Shown: in pieces, positions 34,596 to 43,832 of the stretch | Position numbering within the stretch: position 1 is the stretch's first letter | How the letters are laid out: the number at the start of each line of letters is the position of its first letter | Assembly: GCA_944393295.1 (NCBI GenBank) | Contig: CALXZR010000021.1 | Location: forward strand, 1 to 58,611 | DNA from: an uncultured Clostridia bacterium | GTDB lineage: Bacteria > Bacillota_A > Clostridia > TANB77 > CAG-508 | Direction of reading: 5' to 3' | DNA: 58,611 nt | Program-made: the position numbers and the translations under genes | The notes under the pieces: model-generated | Told to the model about the DNA's origin: nothing | What the model saw: the letters and a program-made list of their open reading frames with translations, nothing else | Database searches by the model: none

Positions 34596-35564
34596 ATGCA
34601 GAAAATAAAACTAAAAAGTCAAAAGGGAGCAATTTCATTGTTTGTAATGCTTTCAATGCTATTCTTTCTAATGTTTATGTTAGGTGCTTATACAATTGTT
34701 TCTAGAAGAAATCAAGCTCAAATCGAAGCAACAACACAGCTTAGAACTATTTATTCATCTAGTGCAACTGATCAAACCTCAAAATATAATGAAAAATTTG
34801 CAAAAACTGATGAAGTTATTCCAATATCAAATGCAACGGAATTTTCGCTAATAGGAACAGGAAATAGTTTTTCAAAAGATGGAAAGATATATACTTGCGA
34901 AGCTACAAAAAAATATCAACTTACAAACGATATAATAATAGACATAGATAATGATATAGTAGGAAAAACATTTAACTTTAATGAATATTTATTGTATGGT
35001 GGAAAAATAGGGAGTACATCAGTATCAGTAGATACAGCTGGTTATGATGTATTTTACTATAAAGGAAATGCTTATTGGAAATGCTTATTGTATCAAAATA
35101 TTAGTGATACTAGTAGCGTCTTTACATCAAGTAATGTAAAAAATAATAAAACATCTAAAAATGCATATAGTTGTTTAAATGAACTAGAGACTAATGAAAC
35201 AAGTTATAAACTTTCTTCTAAATTTGAATTTTTATTAATGTATGATACAAGTTTAACAGATAAGACTTTTAAAGCAAATAGATATAATAGGTGGACTCAG
35301 ACTCAAAATCCATTAAGTGTAACTGAGGTTCCATCAGGTACTACAAATTTAGGAGCATCTCTTACTGATATTAAATTAACAGGAGGAAAAACTTTTGGAG
35401 GTTTAGCTCTTTCAACTTCAACTTCAGCTTGTTTCTTAAATGGAGATTTATCAAGTTCGTGGTACTTTGCCGTTGGAACTTATACAAAATGGAATAATGG
35501 TATTCCAGCAGATAATAGTTCTACAGCAACTAGTCAGTGTCTACTTTTTGTAAGAATAAAATAA
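34596..35564 (+). CDS. Pilin-like or TadE-like secreted protein, unknown function
   Basis: 322 residues. The N-terminus LKSQKGAISLFVMLSMLFFL, with a basic stretch, Gly before a small residue and a long helix, resembles a type IV prepilin leader (cleavage after KG). ATG at 34596 is chosen because AAAGGTG lies 5 bases upstream. The C-terminal part (TGGKTFGGLALSTSTSACF to SSWYFAVGTYTKWNNG) is Ser/Thr/aromatic rich and looks extracellular. No pilus motor or platform genes are nearby. The prepilin peptidase at 21730-22500 could process it. Confidence 0.6.
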   Translation: MQKIKLKSQKGAISLFVMLSMLFFLMFMLGAYTIVSRRNQAQIEATTQLRTIYSSSATDQTSKYNEKFAKTDEVIPISNATEFSLIGTGNSFSKDGKIYTCEATKKYQLTNDIIIDIDNDIVGKTFNFNEYLLYGGKIGSTSVSVDTAGYDVFYYKGNAYWKCLLYQNISDTSSVFTSSNVKNNKTSKNAYSCLNELETNETSYKLSSKFEFLLMYDTSLTDKTFKANRYNRWTQTQNPLSVTEVPSGTTNLGASLTDIKLTGGKTFGGLALSTSTSACFLNGDLSSSWYFAVGTYTKWNNGIPADNSSTATSQCLLFVRIK

Positions 35565-35589
35565 TATTATAAATAATTTTAAATAAAAG

Positions 35590-35617
35590 TCATAAATAAA
35601 TACTCTCTGAATACATT
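35590..35617 (+). promoter_or_regulatory. Sigma-E-like promoter of spoIVA
   Basis: TCATAAA (35590-35596) and AATACATT (35610-35617) resemble sigma-E boxes KMATATT and CATACANT; the 13-base spacer is one or two short. Mother-cell sigma-E control is the rule for spoIVA. Confidence 0.45.
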
Positions 35618-35659
35618 TTATTAAAAGATGTACAAAGATAAACGGGGGGTATTTTTTTT

Positions 35660-37138
35660 ATGGAAAACTTTGAAATATATCAAGATATCGCTAAAAGAAC
35701 GCAGGGTGATATTTATATCGGAGTTGTAGGTCCAGTAAGAACAGGAAAATCAACTTTTATTAAAAAATTTATGGAATTATTGGTGCTTCCAAATATTGAA
35801 GATGGTTATAAAAAGGAAAGAGCAATTGATGAGCTTCCACAAAGTGCAAGTGGAAAAACTATAATGACAACAGAGCCAAAATTTATTCCAAATGAGGCTG
35901 TAGAAATAACACTTGAACAGAATGTAAAAATGAAGGCTAGATTAGTAGATTGTGTAGGCTACTTGGTTAGTCCAGCTTTAGGCTATTTAGAAGAAAATAT
36001 GCCAAGAATGGTAAAAACACCTTGGTCAGAAGAAGAAATTCCTTTTGAAACAGCAGCTGAGCTTGGTACAAAAAAAGTTATTACAGAACATTCAACAGTA
36101 GGAATTGTTGTAACAACAGATGGCAGTATTACCGATATTCCTAGAAATGAATATTTAGAAGCAGAAAATAGAGTAATAGAAGAACTTAAAGAATACAATA
36201 AACCTTTTATAATTTTACTTAATTGTCAAAATCCTAAAGATATGTATAGTATAGAACTAGCGCAGGATTTAGCAAATAAATATAATACAACAGTAATACC
36301 TGTAAATTGTTTGGAGCTAAATTTAGATGATATAAATTCGATTTTTTCACAATTATTATATGAATTTTCAATTGAAAGAGTTCAAATTAGTTATCCTAGA
36401 TGGATAAGTGGATTAGATAATAAAAGTGAACTAAAGCAAACTTTATTTAATGTTGTAAAAGATACATTTGGAAGTATAAGTAAAATAAAAGATTTGCAAG
36501 ATACTTATCAAAGAATGGAACAATGTGAATATATAAAGAAAGTCAGCCTAGAAGAAGTAAATTTAGGAAATGGTATTGTAAGTATAAATGCAGAATTAGA
36601 AGAGAGTTTGTTTTATGAAATGCTTACAAATATAACGGGTGTTCAGATAAAAAATGAGGGAGAACTTTTTTCTTGTATGAATGAGTTTGCAAATATTAAA
36701 AAGCAATATGATAAACTTTCTTACGCCTTACATGAGGTAAATGAAAGAGGGTATGGAATTGTATCTCCAGGAATTGAAGATTTAATATTAGAAGAACCTG
36801 AAATAGTAAAACAAGGACAAAGATTTGGTGTAAGATTAAAAGCTAAAGCACCATCAATACACATGATAAAAATAAATACAGAAACTGAAGTTTCACCAAT
36901 TGTAGGTAGTGAAAAACAGTCAGAGGATTTAGTAAAATATTTACTTTCTGAATTTGAAAATGATCCGAAGAAGATTTGGGAATCAAATATTTTTGGAAAA
37001 AATTTACATGAATTAGTAAATGAAGGATTACAAAATAAACTTTCAAAAATGCCAGAAGATGCTCAAGGAAAGCTTAGAGAAACTTTAGAAAGAATTGTAA
37101 ATGAAGGTAGTGGAGGTTTAATTTGTATAATTCTTTAA
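35660..37138 (+). CDS. spoIVA: Stage IV sporulation protein A (spore coat ATPase)
   Basis: SpoIVA is a cytoskeletal ATPase that forms the basement layer of the spore coat around the forespore. It starts MENFEIYQDIAKRTQGDIYI, followed by Walker A GVVGPVRTGKSTFIKKFMEL and Walker B region ARLVDCVGYLV. The C-terminal half, ending GSGGLICIIL, drives polymerisation. Length 492 aa is exact for the family. The ribosome-binding site GGGGGG is 11 bases upstream. Confidence 0.97.
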   Translation: MENFEIYQDIAKRTQGDIYIGVVGPVRTGKSTFIKKFMELLVLPNIEDGYKKERAIDELPQSASGKTIMTTEPKFIPNEAVEITLEQNVKMKARLVDCVGYLVSPALGYLEENMPRMVKTPWSEEEIPFETAAELGTKKVITEHSTVGIVVTTDGSITDIPRNEYLEAENRVIEELKEYNKPFIILLNCQNPKDMYSIELAQDLANKYNTTVIPVNCLELNLDDINSIFSQLLYEFSIERVQISYPRWISGLDNKSELKQTLFNVVKDTFGSISKIKDLQDTYQRMEQCEYIKKVSLEEVNLGNGIVSINAELEESLFYEMLTNITGVQIKNEGELFSCMNEFANIKKQYDKLSYALHEVNERGYGIVSPGIEDLILEEPEIVKQGQRFGVRLKAKAPSIHMIKINTETEVSPIVGSEKQSEDLVKYLLSEFENDPKKIWESNIFGKNLHELVNEGLQNKLSKMPEDAQGKLRETLERIVNEGSGGLICIIL

Positions 37139-37142
37139 AAAT

Positions 37143-37182
37143 AGAAAAATAGCTTTATGAAAAATCATAAAGCTATTTTAAA
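37143..37182. terminator. Bidirectional terminator between spoIVA and the ABC exporter
   Basis: 13-bp stem AATAGCTTTATGA / TCATAAAGCTATT, with A-rich sequence on the left and TTTTAAAATT on the right. Confidence 0.8.
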
Positions 37183-37183
37183 A

Positions 37184-38878
37184 TTAAATAAATTGGCTGT
37201 TATATAAATCAAAATATTTTCCTTTTGCTTTTAATAAATCTTTGTGAGAACCTTGCTCAACAATTTTTCCATTTTCCATAAAAAGAATAGTATCTGAATT
37301 AACAATAGTTGAAAGCCTATGTGCAATAGTAAGTGAAGTAGAGGACTTAATTAATTTTTTTAAGCTTTTTTGTATAGCTTGCTCTGTTATTAAATCAACA
37401 TTACTAGTAGCTTCATCTAATATTAAAATAGAAGGATTATATAAGAACATTCTTGCTATTGTAATAAGTTGAGTTTCTCCACTAGACAAAGCTTCTGATG
37501 AAGATAAATAAGTAGAATATTTATGTGGTAGATTTTGAATAAAATTGTCAGAATGAGCTAATTTAGAAGCTTCTAATATATCAAAATCTTTTGCATTTAT
37601 ACTTCCATAAGAAATATTATTTTTTATAGTATCTGTAAATAATTTTGTATCTTGCAAAACCATACCAATATTTTTTCTGAGTAAAGTTTTATCAATATTT
37701 TTTATATTTATTCCATCAATTAATATTTCTCCAGAATCAATTTCATAAAATCTCATTAGCAAATTAACTAAAGTTGTTTTTCCACATCCAGTTTTTCCAA
37801 CTATAGCAAAATGTTCACCAGGTAATATATGAAAACTAATATTTTCTAGTATTTTATGATTTTTATTATAAGAGAAACAAACATTTCTAAATTCAATTTC
37901 TCCTTTAAATTTTGTATCATTAGGTAATGGTAAAATAGAGGAGGTAACTGTATATTCTGGCATATCTATAAATTTTTTTATTCTAGAAAAAGAAGTTATT
38001 CCTGTTTGTATTTCTGTGAGTACAGAAGTAAATTCGTTAAAAGGTCTGGTAAATATATTTGAGTATAATAGAAAACTAGCTACATTTCCCATACTAATAT
38101 TATTTAGAGAAACTAGGTAAATACCAAGTATTCCAACAAAGCAATAACTTATATTAGATACTAAGCGAGTAGATGGATTAGCTAAAGAAGAAAAAAATTG
38201 TGCATTTTTACTAACTTTATAGAATTTGTTGTTTAAAGCTGTAAATTTATTACTCAAGGTATCATAATAGCCAAAGTTCTGAATAGTTTTACTATTTTTA
38301 ATAAGTTCTTCTGAAAAACTATTTAAGTTATCTAATATACTAGCTCTTTCTTTAAATAGTTTATTGTTTTTTTTGGTAATAAATCTAGATAAAAAATAAA
38401 TTAAAGGTGCAATAAATATTAGAACACAGGTAATTGTAATATTCAAATTAAACATATAATATAAAGAAACAAAAACAGTAATTAATCCACCTAAAATTTT
38501 AGGAAGAGCTTGCGAAATTGCAGAGAAAACATTTTCAATGTCAACTAAAAAATTGTTTAATATTTCACCATAAGAGATTGAATTTAAAGAATTCATAGGT
38601 AATGTATGAATTTTATTAAAAATTAATTGTCTAAGTTTTTTGCAAATATTAGAAGCAAAGCTTATAAGTATTTCTAGTTGTAAAAAATTGCTTAGAAAAA
38701 TTATTAAGTATATCTTAAATAATTTTGCAATTTCTGTTAAAAAGCTTGAAGTATCTAATATAAATAATATATCTATAAGGTCTCCTACAATTAAAGGTGC
38801 AAGTACTGCAAAAAAAGAAGCAATTGTACTAAATATAAATATTAAAATTAAATATGGAATACATTTTTTTATATTCAT
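37184..38878 (-). CDS. ABC exporter half-transporter, NBD with canonical Walker B
   Basis: 564 residues: a six-helix ABC exporter membrane domain (1-310) and a nucleotide-binding domain. Walker A is GKTGCGKTTL, Walker B ILILDEATSNVD with catalytic Glu, switch His in TIAHRLSTIV. The signature is LSSGETQL instead of LSGGQ. Its ATG overlaps the stop of the upstream half-transporter (TAATG), so the two are translated together and probably form a heterodimer. Substrate unknown; drugs, lipids or peptides are possible. Confidence 0.9.
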   Translation of the reverse strand: MNIKKCIPYLILIFIFSTIASFFAVLAPLIVGDLIDILFILDTSSFLTEIAKLFKIYLIIFLSNFLQLEILISFASNICKKLRQLIFNKIHTLPMNSLNSISYGEILNNFLVDIENVFSAISQALPKILGGLITVFVSLYYMFNLNITITCVLIFIAPLIYFLSRFITKKNNKLFKERASILDNLNSFSEELIKNSKTIQNFGYYDTLSNKFTALNNKFYKVSKNAQFFSSLANPSTRLVSNISYCFVGILGIYLVSLNNISMGNVASFLLYSNIFTRPFNEFTSVLTEIQTGITSFSRIKKFIDMPEYTVTSSILPLPNDTKFKGEIEFRNVCFSYNKNHKILENISFHILPGEHFAIVGKTGCGKTTLVNLLMRFYEIDSGEILIDGINIKNIDKTLLRKNIGMVLQDTKLFTDTIKNNISYGSINAKDFDILEASKLAHSDNFIQNLPHKYSTYLSSSEALSSGETQLITIARMFLYNPSILILDEATSNVDLITEQAIQKSLKKLIKSSTSLTIAHRLSTIVNSDTILFMENGKIVEQGSHKDLLKAKGKYFDLYNSQFI

Positions 38879-40584
38879 TATGAGCTCCTTTCTTGTTTTC
38901 TTATTAATTCTTGATATAGTTTAGATTTTTTTGAAAGATTTTGTGGAGTATCAAAATCTATTATTTTAAATTTGTCTAAGACTATTATTTTATCACAAAT
39001 ATTAAGAGTAGAAGCTTTTTGAGAAGCTATAAAAGTAGTTATTTGATTCTCTTTAGAATATTTGTATAAATTTTTAATAATTGTAGCTTCTGTTTTTAAA
39101 TCAAAAGCGCTAGTTGTGTCATCTAAAATTAAAATTTTAGGAACAGTAATAAAAGCTCTTGCTAGTGCAAGTCTTTGCTTTTGACCTCCAGATAGATTTT
39201 TAGCATTATTGTAAATAATAGTATTTTCTTTATTTTCTAATTTTTCAATAAATTCTAAGCAATCTGCATTTGATAGAGCAAAATAAAATCTTTCTTTATT
39301 AAATTTTCTACCAAGTAAAATATTTTCTCTAATAGTATCAGTAAAAAACTCAGGTTTTTGAGAAATAAATATAATGTTTCTGGTTAAAGTTTCTTTAGAG
39401 TAATCTTTTATTGATTTACCAAATAAATTAATATTACCAGTATTGCAGTCATAAGTTCTATTTATTAAATTTAAAAAACTACTTTTTCCAGAAGCAGTGA
39501 GTCCAATTAGTCCTATTATTTCACCAGTTTTAAAATTAAAATTTAAATTTTCAAATAAAATATTTTTATCATAAAAAGAAAAATTAATATTATTAAACTG
39601 TATTGCAATATCAGAAGATTCAAAAGTATTTTGATTTCCATAAACAAAGTTTTCTTTTAATGAAAAGAATTCTTCTAAGCGTTTAGAAGAAGTATATGCT
39701 TTAGTATATATAGTTACTAAATTTGAAAAGACTATAATGGCTACTGACATTTGAGAAATATAATTAATAATTGCAATTAAATCTCCTACTAATATGAAAT
39801 TACTATTAAATTTTGCAAAGTATAAAATTACTAATATAGTAATATCCAAAATAAGAATACTTATAGGATTTAATAAATAGGAAAAGAAATTTGCTCTATT
39901 TGCAAGTGTTTTTAAAGAACTATTATTTTTGTTAAAAATTTCTTTTTCATAATTTTGCATATTGAAAGCTCGTACTAATTGTACATTTTCTAAATTTTCT
40001 TTTAGTCTTGTAGAAGTCTTGTCTAGTTTTGTATTATATTTTTCATAAAGAGGAGAAGAAAATTTAAAAATTATAAATATAAATATAGATAAAATTATAT
40101 TAGAGACTAATACGGCTAAAGCAATTGTTCTATTTAAAATAGCAATCATTACTAAAGAGCCAATACAAATAAATGGCACTCTAAGAACTAATCTAATGAA
40201 CATAGCTACTGCTATTTCTAGATTTCCAATGTCATTTGTAAATCTGTTTATAAGACTAGAATTAGAAAACTGTTTTGTATCACTAGAAGATAAATTAGAT
40301 AATTTTAGAAAAAAGCTTTTTCTAAGAGTTGTACCAAAGCCTTGAGAAGTTTTTGCGGCAATGTATTGAGCTAAAATACTAAATATAAAGGCTACTATAA
40401 TTAAAATAAAAAGAAAAATAGATAAAAAAATGTAATTAATTTCATTTCCACTATTAAAAATATTTATAATATATGATAGAATTAATGGAAGAGATATTTC
40501 TATAATTGCTTCGCTTAATTTAAAAAGTGGGCCAAAAAAAAGCTCTTTTTTATAGGATTTTAAATTTTTTAAAATAAAATTCAT
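38878..40584 (-). CDS. ABC exporter half-transporter, NBD with degenerate catalytic residues
   Basis: 568 residues with the same fold as its partner. Walker A is GLTASGKSSF, signature NLSGGQKQRLALARAF is canonical, but Walker B reads LILDDTTSAFD (Asp for catalytic Glu) and the switch His is replaced in FIASQKAST. Thus the ATP site made of its Walker A/B and the partner's LSSGE is degenerate, while the other site is complete, as in heterodimeric exporters such as TM287/288. Confidence 0.9.
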   Translation of the reverse strand: MNFILKNLKSYKKELFFGPLFKLSEAIIEISLPLILSYIINIFNSGNEINYIFLSIFLFILIIVAFIFSILAQYIAAKTSQGFGTTLRKSFFLKLSNLSSSDTKQFSNSSLINRFTNDIGNLEIAVAMFIRLVLRVPFICIGSLVMIAILNRTIALAVLVSNIILSIFIFIIFKFSSPLYEKYNTKLDKTSTRLKENLENVQLVRAFNMQNYEKEIFNKNNSSLKTLANRANFFSYLLNPISILILDITILVILYFAKFNSNFILVGDLIAIINYISQMSVAIIVFSNLVTIYTKAYTSSKRLEEFFSLKENFVYGNQNTFESSDIAIQFNNINFSFYDKNILFENLNFNFKTGEIIGLIGLTASGKSSFLNLINRTYDCNTGNINLFGKSIKDYSKETLTRNIIFISQKPEFFTDTIRENILLGRKFNKERFYFALSNADCLEFIEKLENKENTIIYNNAKNLSGGQKQRLALARAFITVPKILILDDTTSAFDLKTEATIIKNLYKYSKENQITTFIASQKASTLNICDKIIVLDKFKIIDFDTPQNLSKKSKLYQELIRKQERSS

Positions 40585-40615
40585 AATAAGTTCCTTTTCG
40601 TTTTTATTTTTATTA

Positions 40616-40624
40616 ATTATACCA
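40616..40624 (-). promoter_or_regulatory. Possible -10 of the ABC exporter operon
   Basis: On the minus strand TGgTATAAT, an extended -10 element, 32 bases before the ATG. No good -35 is seen. Confidence 0.3.
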
Positions 40625-40740
40625 TAAAAACAAATACACTAATTATTGTAATAAAAATGTAATATGTTTTTTTAAAACTGCTAGTATTCTGTCTGGTAAA
40701 ATCTATAAAAAAGTGCTTTAATAACATTGGGGGTGATAAT

Positions 40741-41007
40741 ATGACAGATATAATAGAAAAATTAAATGGAAGTCTTAGAAACTTAAAGGAACAAAAGTGT
40801 ATATTAAAACAAGAAGGACCAATTTCTTTTAGTACAAATGATGATTTATTGGAGTATGATATTAATGAATGTTTTGAATTAATTTTAAAATTTCAAAATA
40901 TAAATTTATTAATTAATTTATCTGAGATGTATACATATGTAATAGAAGAAAAAGAATGTAAATTATTTTTAGATGGTGGAAATATATTTACAATTTCAAA
41001 ACAATAA
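40741..41007 (+). CDS. 88-residue protein of unknown function
   Basis: I do not recognise it. It is soluble, with KLNGSLRNLKEQKCILKQEG, INECFELILKFQNINLLINL and a C-terminal beta-like part KECKLFLDGGNIFTISK. GGGGGTGATAAT precedes the ATG, an unusually strong ribosome-binding site. It stands alone between the divergent ABC operon and a bidirectional terminator. Confidence 0.65.
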   Translation: MTDIIEKLNGSLRNLKEQKCILKQEGPISFSTNDDLLEYDINECFELILKFQNINLLINLSEMYTYVIEEKECKLFLDGGNIFTISKQ

Positions 41008-41040
41008 AAAAAGAACTTCATTTTGAAGTTCTTTTTTTTA
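41008..41040. terminator. Bidirectional terminator
   Basis: AAGAACTTCA (41011-41020) / TGAAGTTCTT (41023-41032), with A run upstream and T run downstream. Confidence 0.82.
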
Positions 41041-41949
41041 TTAATTATTTTTCTTATTTTCTGTAAAAACTTCTTTTACTGCTCCAAGAGAGCTTAATGC
41101 TGATGTAGCTTCAAAAGGAATAAATATTTTATTTGCATCTCCTTTAGCAACTTCTTGCAAAGCTTCTAAAGATTTGATTTGAACAAGTTTCTCATCTGGA
41201 TCAGCTTGTTTAATTGCATCATAAACCATTTGAATTTCTTTTGCTTTTGCATTAGCCACTTCTTTAATAGCTTCAGCTTCACCGGCAGCTCTTTTTATTC
41301 TAGCTTCTCTATCAGCTTCAGCATCTAAAATAGCAGCTTGTTTTCTACCTTCAGCAAGAGTGATTGCAGATTGTCTTTCACCTTCAGCTTGTAGAACTAA
41401 AGCTCTTTTATTTCTTTCTGCATTCATTTTTTTTTCCATTGCGTCACGGATATCTGCTGGTGGTGTAATATCTTTTATTTCTACACGGTCAATTTTACAA
41501 CCCCAAGCATCTGTTGCTTCATCTAGAATTACTCTCAATTTATCGTTAATTAAATCTCTAGAACTAAATGTTTCGTCTAATTCCATTTTACCAACAATAT
41601 CACGAATTGTAGTAATTGCTAAATATTCGATACCTTTTTTTAGACTTTGAATTTCATAAACAGCTTTAGCTGGATCTGTAATTTTATAAAATACAACAGT
41701 ATCTATTGTAATTGTAACATTATCAGAGGTAATAACACCTTGTGGTGGAATATCCATTGTTTGTTGTTTTAAACTAACAACAGAACGAACCCTATCAATA
41801 AATGGTACAATTATTGTAAGACCTGCTTCGGCAACCTTATGAAATCTACCTAATCTTTCAATAATGTATACTTCAGATTGTCTAACAATTTTAATTGTTT
41901 TAAATGCGATAAATAAAATGATAATAAATAATACTACTAAAAATCCCAT
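41041..41949 (-). CDS. SPFH/stomatin-like membrane protein
   Basis: 302 residues. One N-terminal helix (residues 2-20) is followed by the SPFH domain: SEVYIIERLGRFHKVAEAGL, VPFIDRVRSVVSLKQQTMDI and PPQGVITSDNVTITIDTVV. A long Ala/Glu coiled coil with AERNKRALVLQAEGERQSAI follows. It resembles QmcA/stomatin proteins, which form membrane microdomain scaffolds, and is paired with an NfeD gene upstream in the same operon. Confidence 0.93.
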   Translation of the reverse strand: MGFLVVLFIIILFIAFKTIKIVRQSEVYIIERLGRFHKVAEAGLTIIVPFIDRVRSVVSLKQQTMDIPPQGVITSDNVTITIDTVVFYKITDPAKAVYEIQSLKKGIEYLAITTIRDIVGKMELDETFSSRDLINDKLRVILDEATDAWGCKIDRVEIKDITPPADIRDAMEKKMNAERNKRALVLQAEGERQSAITLAEGRKQAAILDAEADREARIKRAAGEAEAIKEVANAKAKEIQMVYDAIKQADPDEKLVQIKSLEALQEVAKGDANKIFIPFEATSALSSLGAVKEVFTENKKNN

Positions 41950-41988
41950 TTTTTCCTCCTTGAAATTTATATAAAAAAATTTTTAAGA

Positions 41989-42417
41989 CTAATTTAAAGG
42001 TTTTACTATAACTTTGACGCCATCAACTTTTTCAATTGAAACCTTTGTACCTTCTGGAATTGCTGTATCATTATAAGATTTTGCAGACCAAGTTTCTCCA
42101 TTAATTTTTACTTGACCTTTTCCTTCAACTGGATTAATATCTACAATAACTTTTCCAATTTTGTTTTCAATAGAATATACATTTGTTTTTACATTAGCGT
42201 CTTTTTTAGTAATCTTTTGTACAAATGATTTTGTTATGAAAAGAAGAATTGTAGATGAAATTAAAAATATGGCTGTTTGCACAATAACATTTTCGATAAA
42301 GAAACTTGAACACATAGCAATTAGTGCACCTATAGAAAACCAGAATACTAAAAAGCCTGTAGTTAAAATTTCCAATATAAGAAAAAATCCTGCAATAATT
42401 AACCAAATTTGCCACAT
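41989..42417 (-). CDS. NfeD family membrane protein
   Basis: 142 residues with three helices (IWLIIAGFFLILEILTTGFL, then two more up to about 70) and a C-terminal OB-like domain (GKVIVDINPVEGKGQVKING, EGTKVSIEKVDGVKVIV). It is the short NfeD form without the ClpP-like protease. NfeD and SPFH proteins interact in membrane quality control. ATG at 42417 has GGAGG 8 bases upstream, so the longer possible frame to 42501 is not used. Confidence 0.9.
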   Translation of the reverse strand: MWQIWLIIAGFFLILEILTTGFLVFWFSIGALIAMCSSFFIENVIVQTAIFLISSTILLFITKSFVQKITKKDANVKTNVYSIENKIGKVIVDINPVEGKGQVKINGETWSAKSYNDTAIPEGTKVSIEKVDGVKVIVKPLN

Positions 42418-42601
42418 ATTATTTTCCTCCATTTCTTTACAAATATATACATACATATATATTATAATATAAAAATATACAAAAATAAAGTAAAAAAGCA
42501 TAAAAAGTTAAAAAAATATATAAAATTAATATATTTTATTTACTTATTTTTAAATTTATGATATTTTAATTTTGAAAATAAATTACGGAGAGAAATAACT
42601 A

Positions 42602-43786
42602 ATGAAAAGGAAAACTTTAAATAAGTTTGCAAAACGTAGAAGAATAGCTTTGCTTGCGATAATTACAATTTTAATATTAATATTTTTGATATTAAATTTA
42701 TTTGGAGACAAAAAACATAAAATTCCAGAAAAAATATCTCTTATGCTAAATAATGAGATAGTAGAGCTTCAAAAGGAAATGTACAAAGAAGAGGAAAATA
42801 TATATATTTCAAAAGAAGATATTGTAAAATTATTTGATGAAACTTTATACTATAATGAAGCAGAAAAAGAGCTTATTACAACTTTTAATACTCATATTGC
42901 ATTACTAAAGGTTGATGAAACTTTTATGGTATTAAATGATAGTAATGTTGAATTAAAAGGATGTTTAACAGAAAAAGATAATACTGTTTATTTGCCTCTT
43001 ACAGATTTAGGAATTGTATATGATGTTGAGATAGAATATTCAGATGAATACAATAGAGTAATTTTATCTTCAACACAAGAGGAAAAAAAGCAATCTATTA
43101 CCTTAAAAAAAGCAAATGTATATGAGAAACCAACTAGTTTTTCAAAAAAGGTTGAAACCTTGGATATGAGCGAATATGTTGTAGTTTTAGGACAAGAAAA
43201 AAAATACAAAAAAGTTAGAACAGAAAATGGTAATATTGGTTACATAAAAGAAAGCAAGATATCAAATGAACAAACTATTAGAGAAAAAATGGTAACACAA
43301 GCTTTAGATGTAAATATTGTGGATACTGCTAGTGATATTTCAAAACAATATGATAGTAGTATATTAAGTAGTGATAAACAAAATGTTGTTATACCTATAT
43401 TTTTTACTTTAGATAAATCTCAAAGAGTTTTGGATAAAACAAATAGTACAACAAATAATTTTATAAATTATACAAATTGGGCAAATGAAAATAATGTTCA
43501 AATTTGGGCGAGCCTTACGGACTCTGCGAATATTTCAGAAGAACTATTAACATATACACAAAGAAATACGGTAATAAATAATATTTATCAATATTTAATG
43601 CAATATCAATTTCAAGGAATCAATATAGATTTTGATAAAATAGATGATGTAAATAGCTTTAATAGATTTTTAATAGAGTTAAAACCAAAACTAAAAGAAT
43701 CTGGTTTAAAGCTTTGTATTACATATAATGAAGCTTTAGATAAAGCAAAGATACAAAATATTGCAGATTGGATTATAGAAAAATAA
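42602..43786 (+). CDS. GH18-type (spore cell wall hydrolase-like) protein, C-terminally truncated
   Basis: 394 residues. An N-terminal helix (residues 15-37), a copper amine oxidase-like stalk region (about 45-160), an SH3-like segment with ENGNIGYIKES (about 200-217) and the first half of a GH18 barrel. The catalytic strand reads FQGINIDFDKIDD, where spore GH18 proteins usually have INIDFE, so the catalytic Glu is Asp. The protein stops at IADWIIEK, where homologues continue IADYIVFMAYDQ and 150 more residues. No continuation is found in other frames. It is probably inactive or a binding protein. Confidence 0.7.
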   Translation: MKRKTLNKFAKRRRIALLAIITILILIFLILNLFGDKKHKIPEKISLMLNNEIVELQKEMYKEEENIYISKEDIVKLFDETLYYNEAEKELITTFNTHIALLKVDETFMVLNDSNVELKGCLTEKDNTVYLPLTDLGIVYDVEIEYSDEYNRVILSSTQEEKKQSITLKKANVYEKPTSFSKKVETLDMSEYVVVLGQEKKYKKVRTENGNIGYIKESKISNEQTIREKMVTQALDVNIVDTASDISKQYDSSILSSDKQNVVIPIFFTLDKSQRVLDKTNSTTNNFINYTNWANENNVQIWASLTDSANISEELLTYTQRNTVINNIYQYLMQYQFQGINIDFDKIDDVNSFNRFLIELKPKLKESGLKLCITYNEALDKAKIQNIADWIIEK

Positions 43787-43832
43787 TAGTTTTTTTAGAA
43801 AGGATATAAGCTTTGAGCTTAATATTAAGAAA

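Noticed and set aside
43740..43832. A frameshifted continuation of the GH18 barrel after 43786
   Set aside because: The 46 bases before mltG contain no GH18 sequence in any frame and no CGG, so it is a real truncation, not a shift site.
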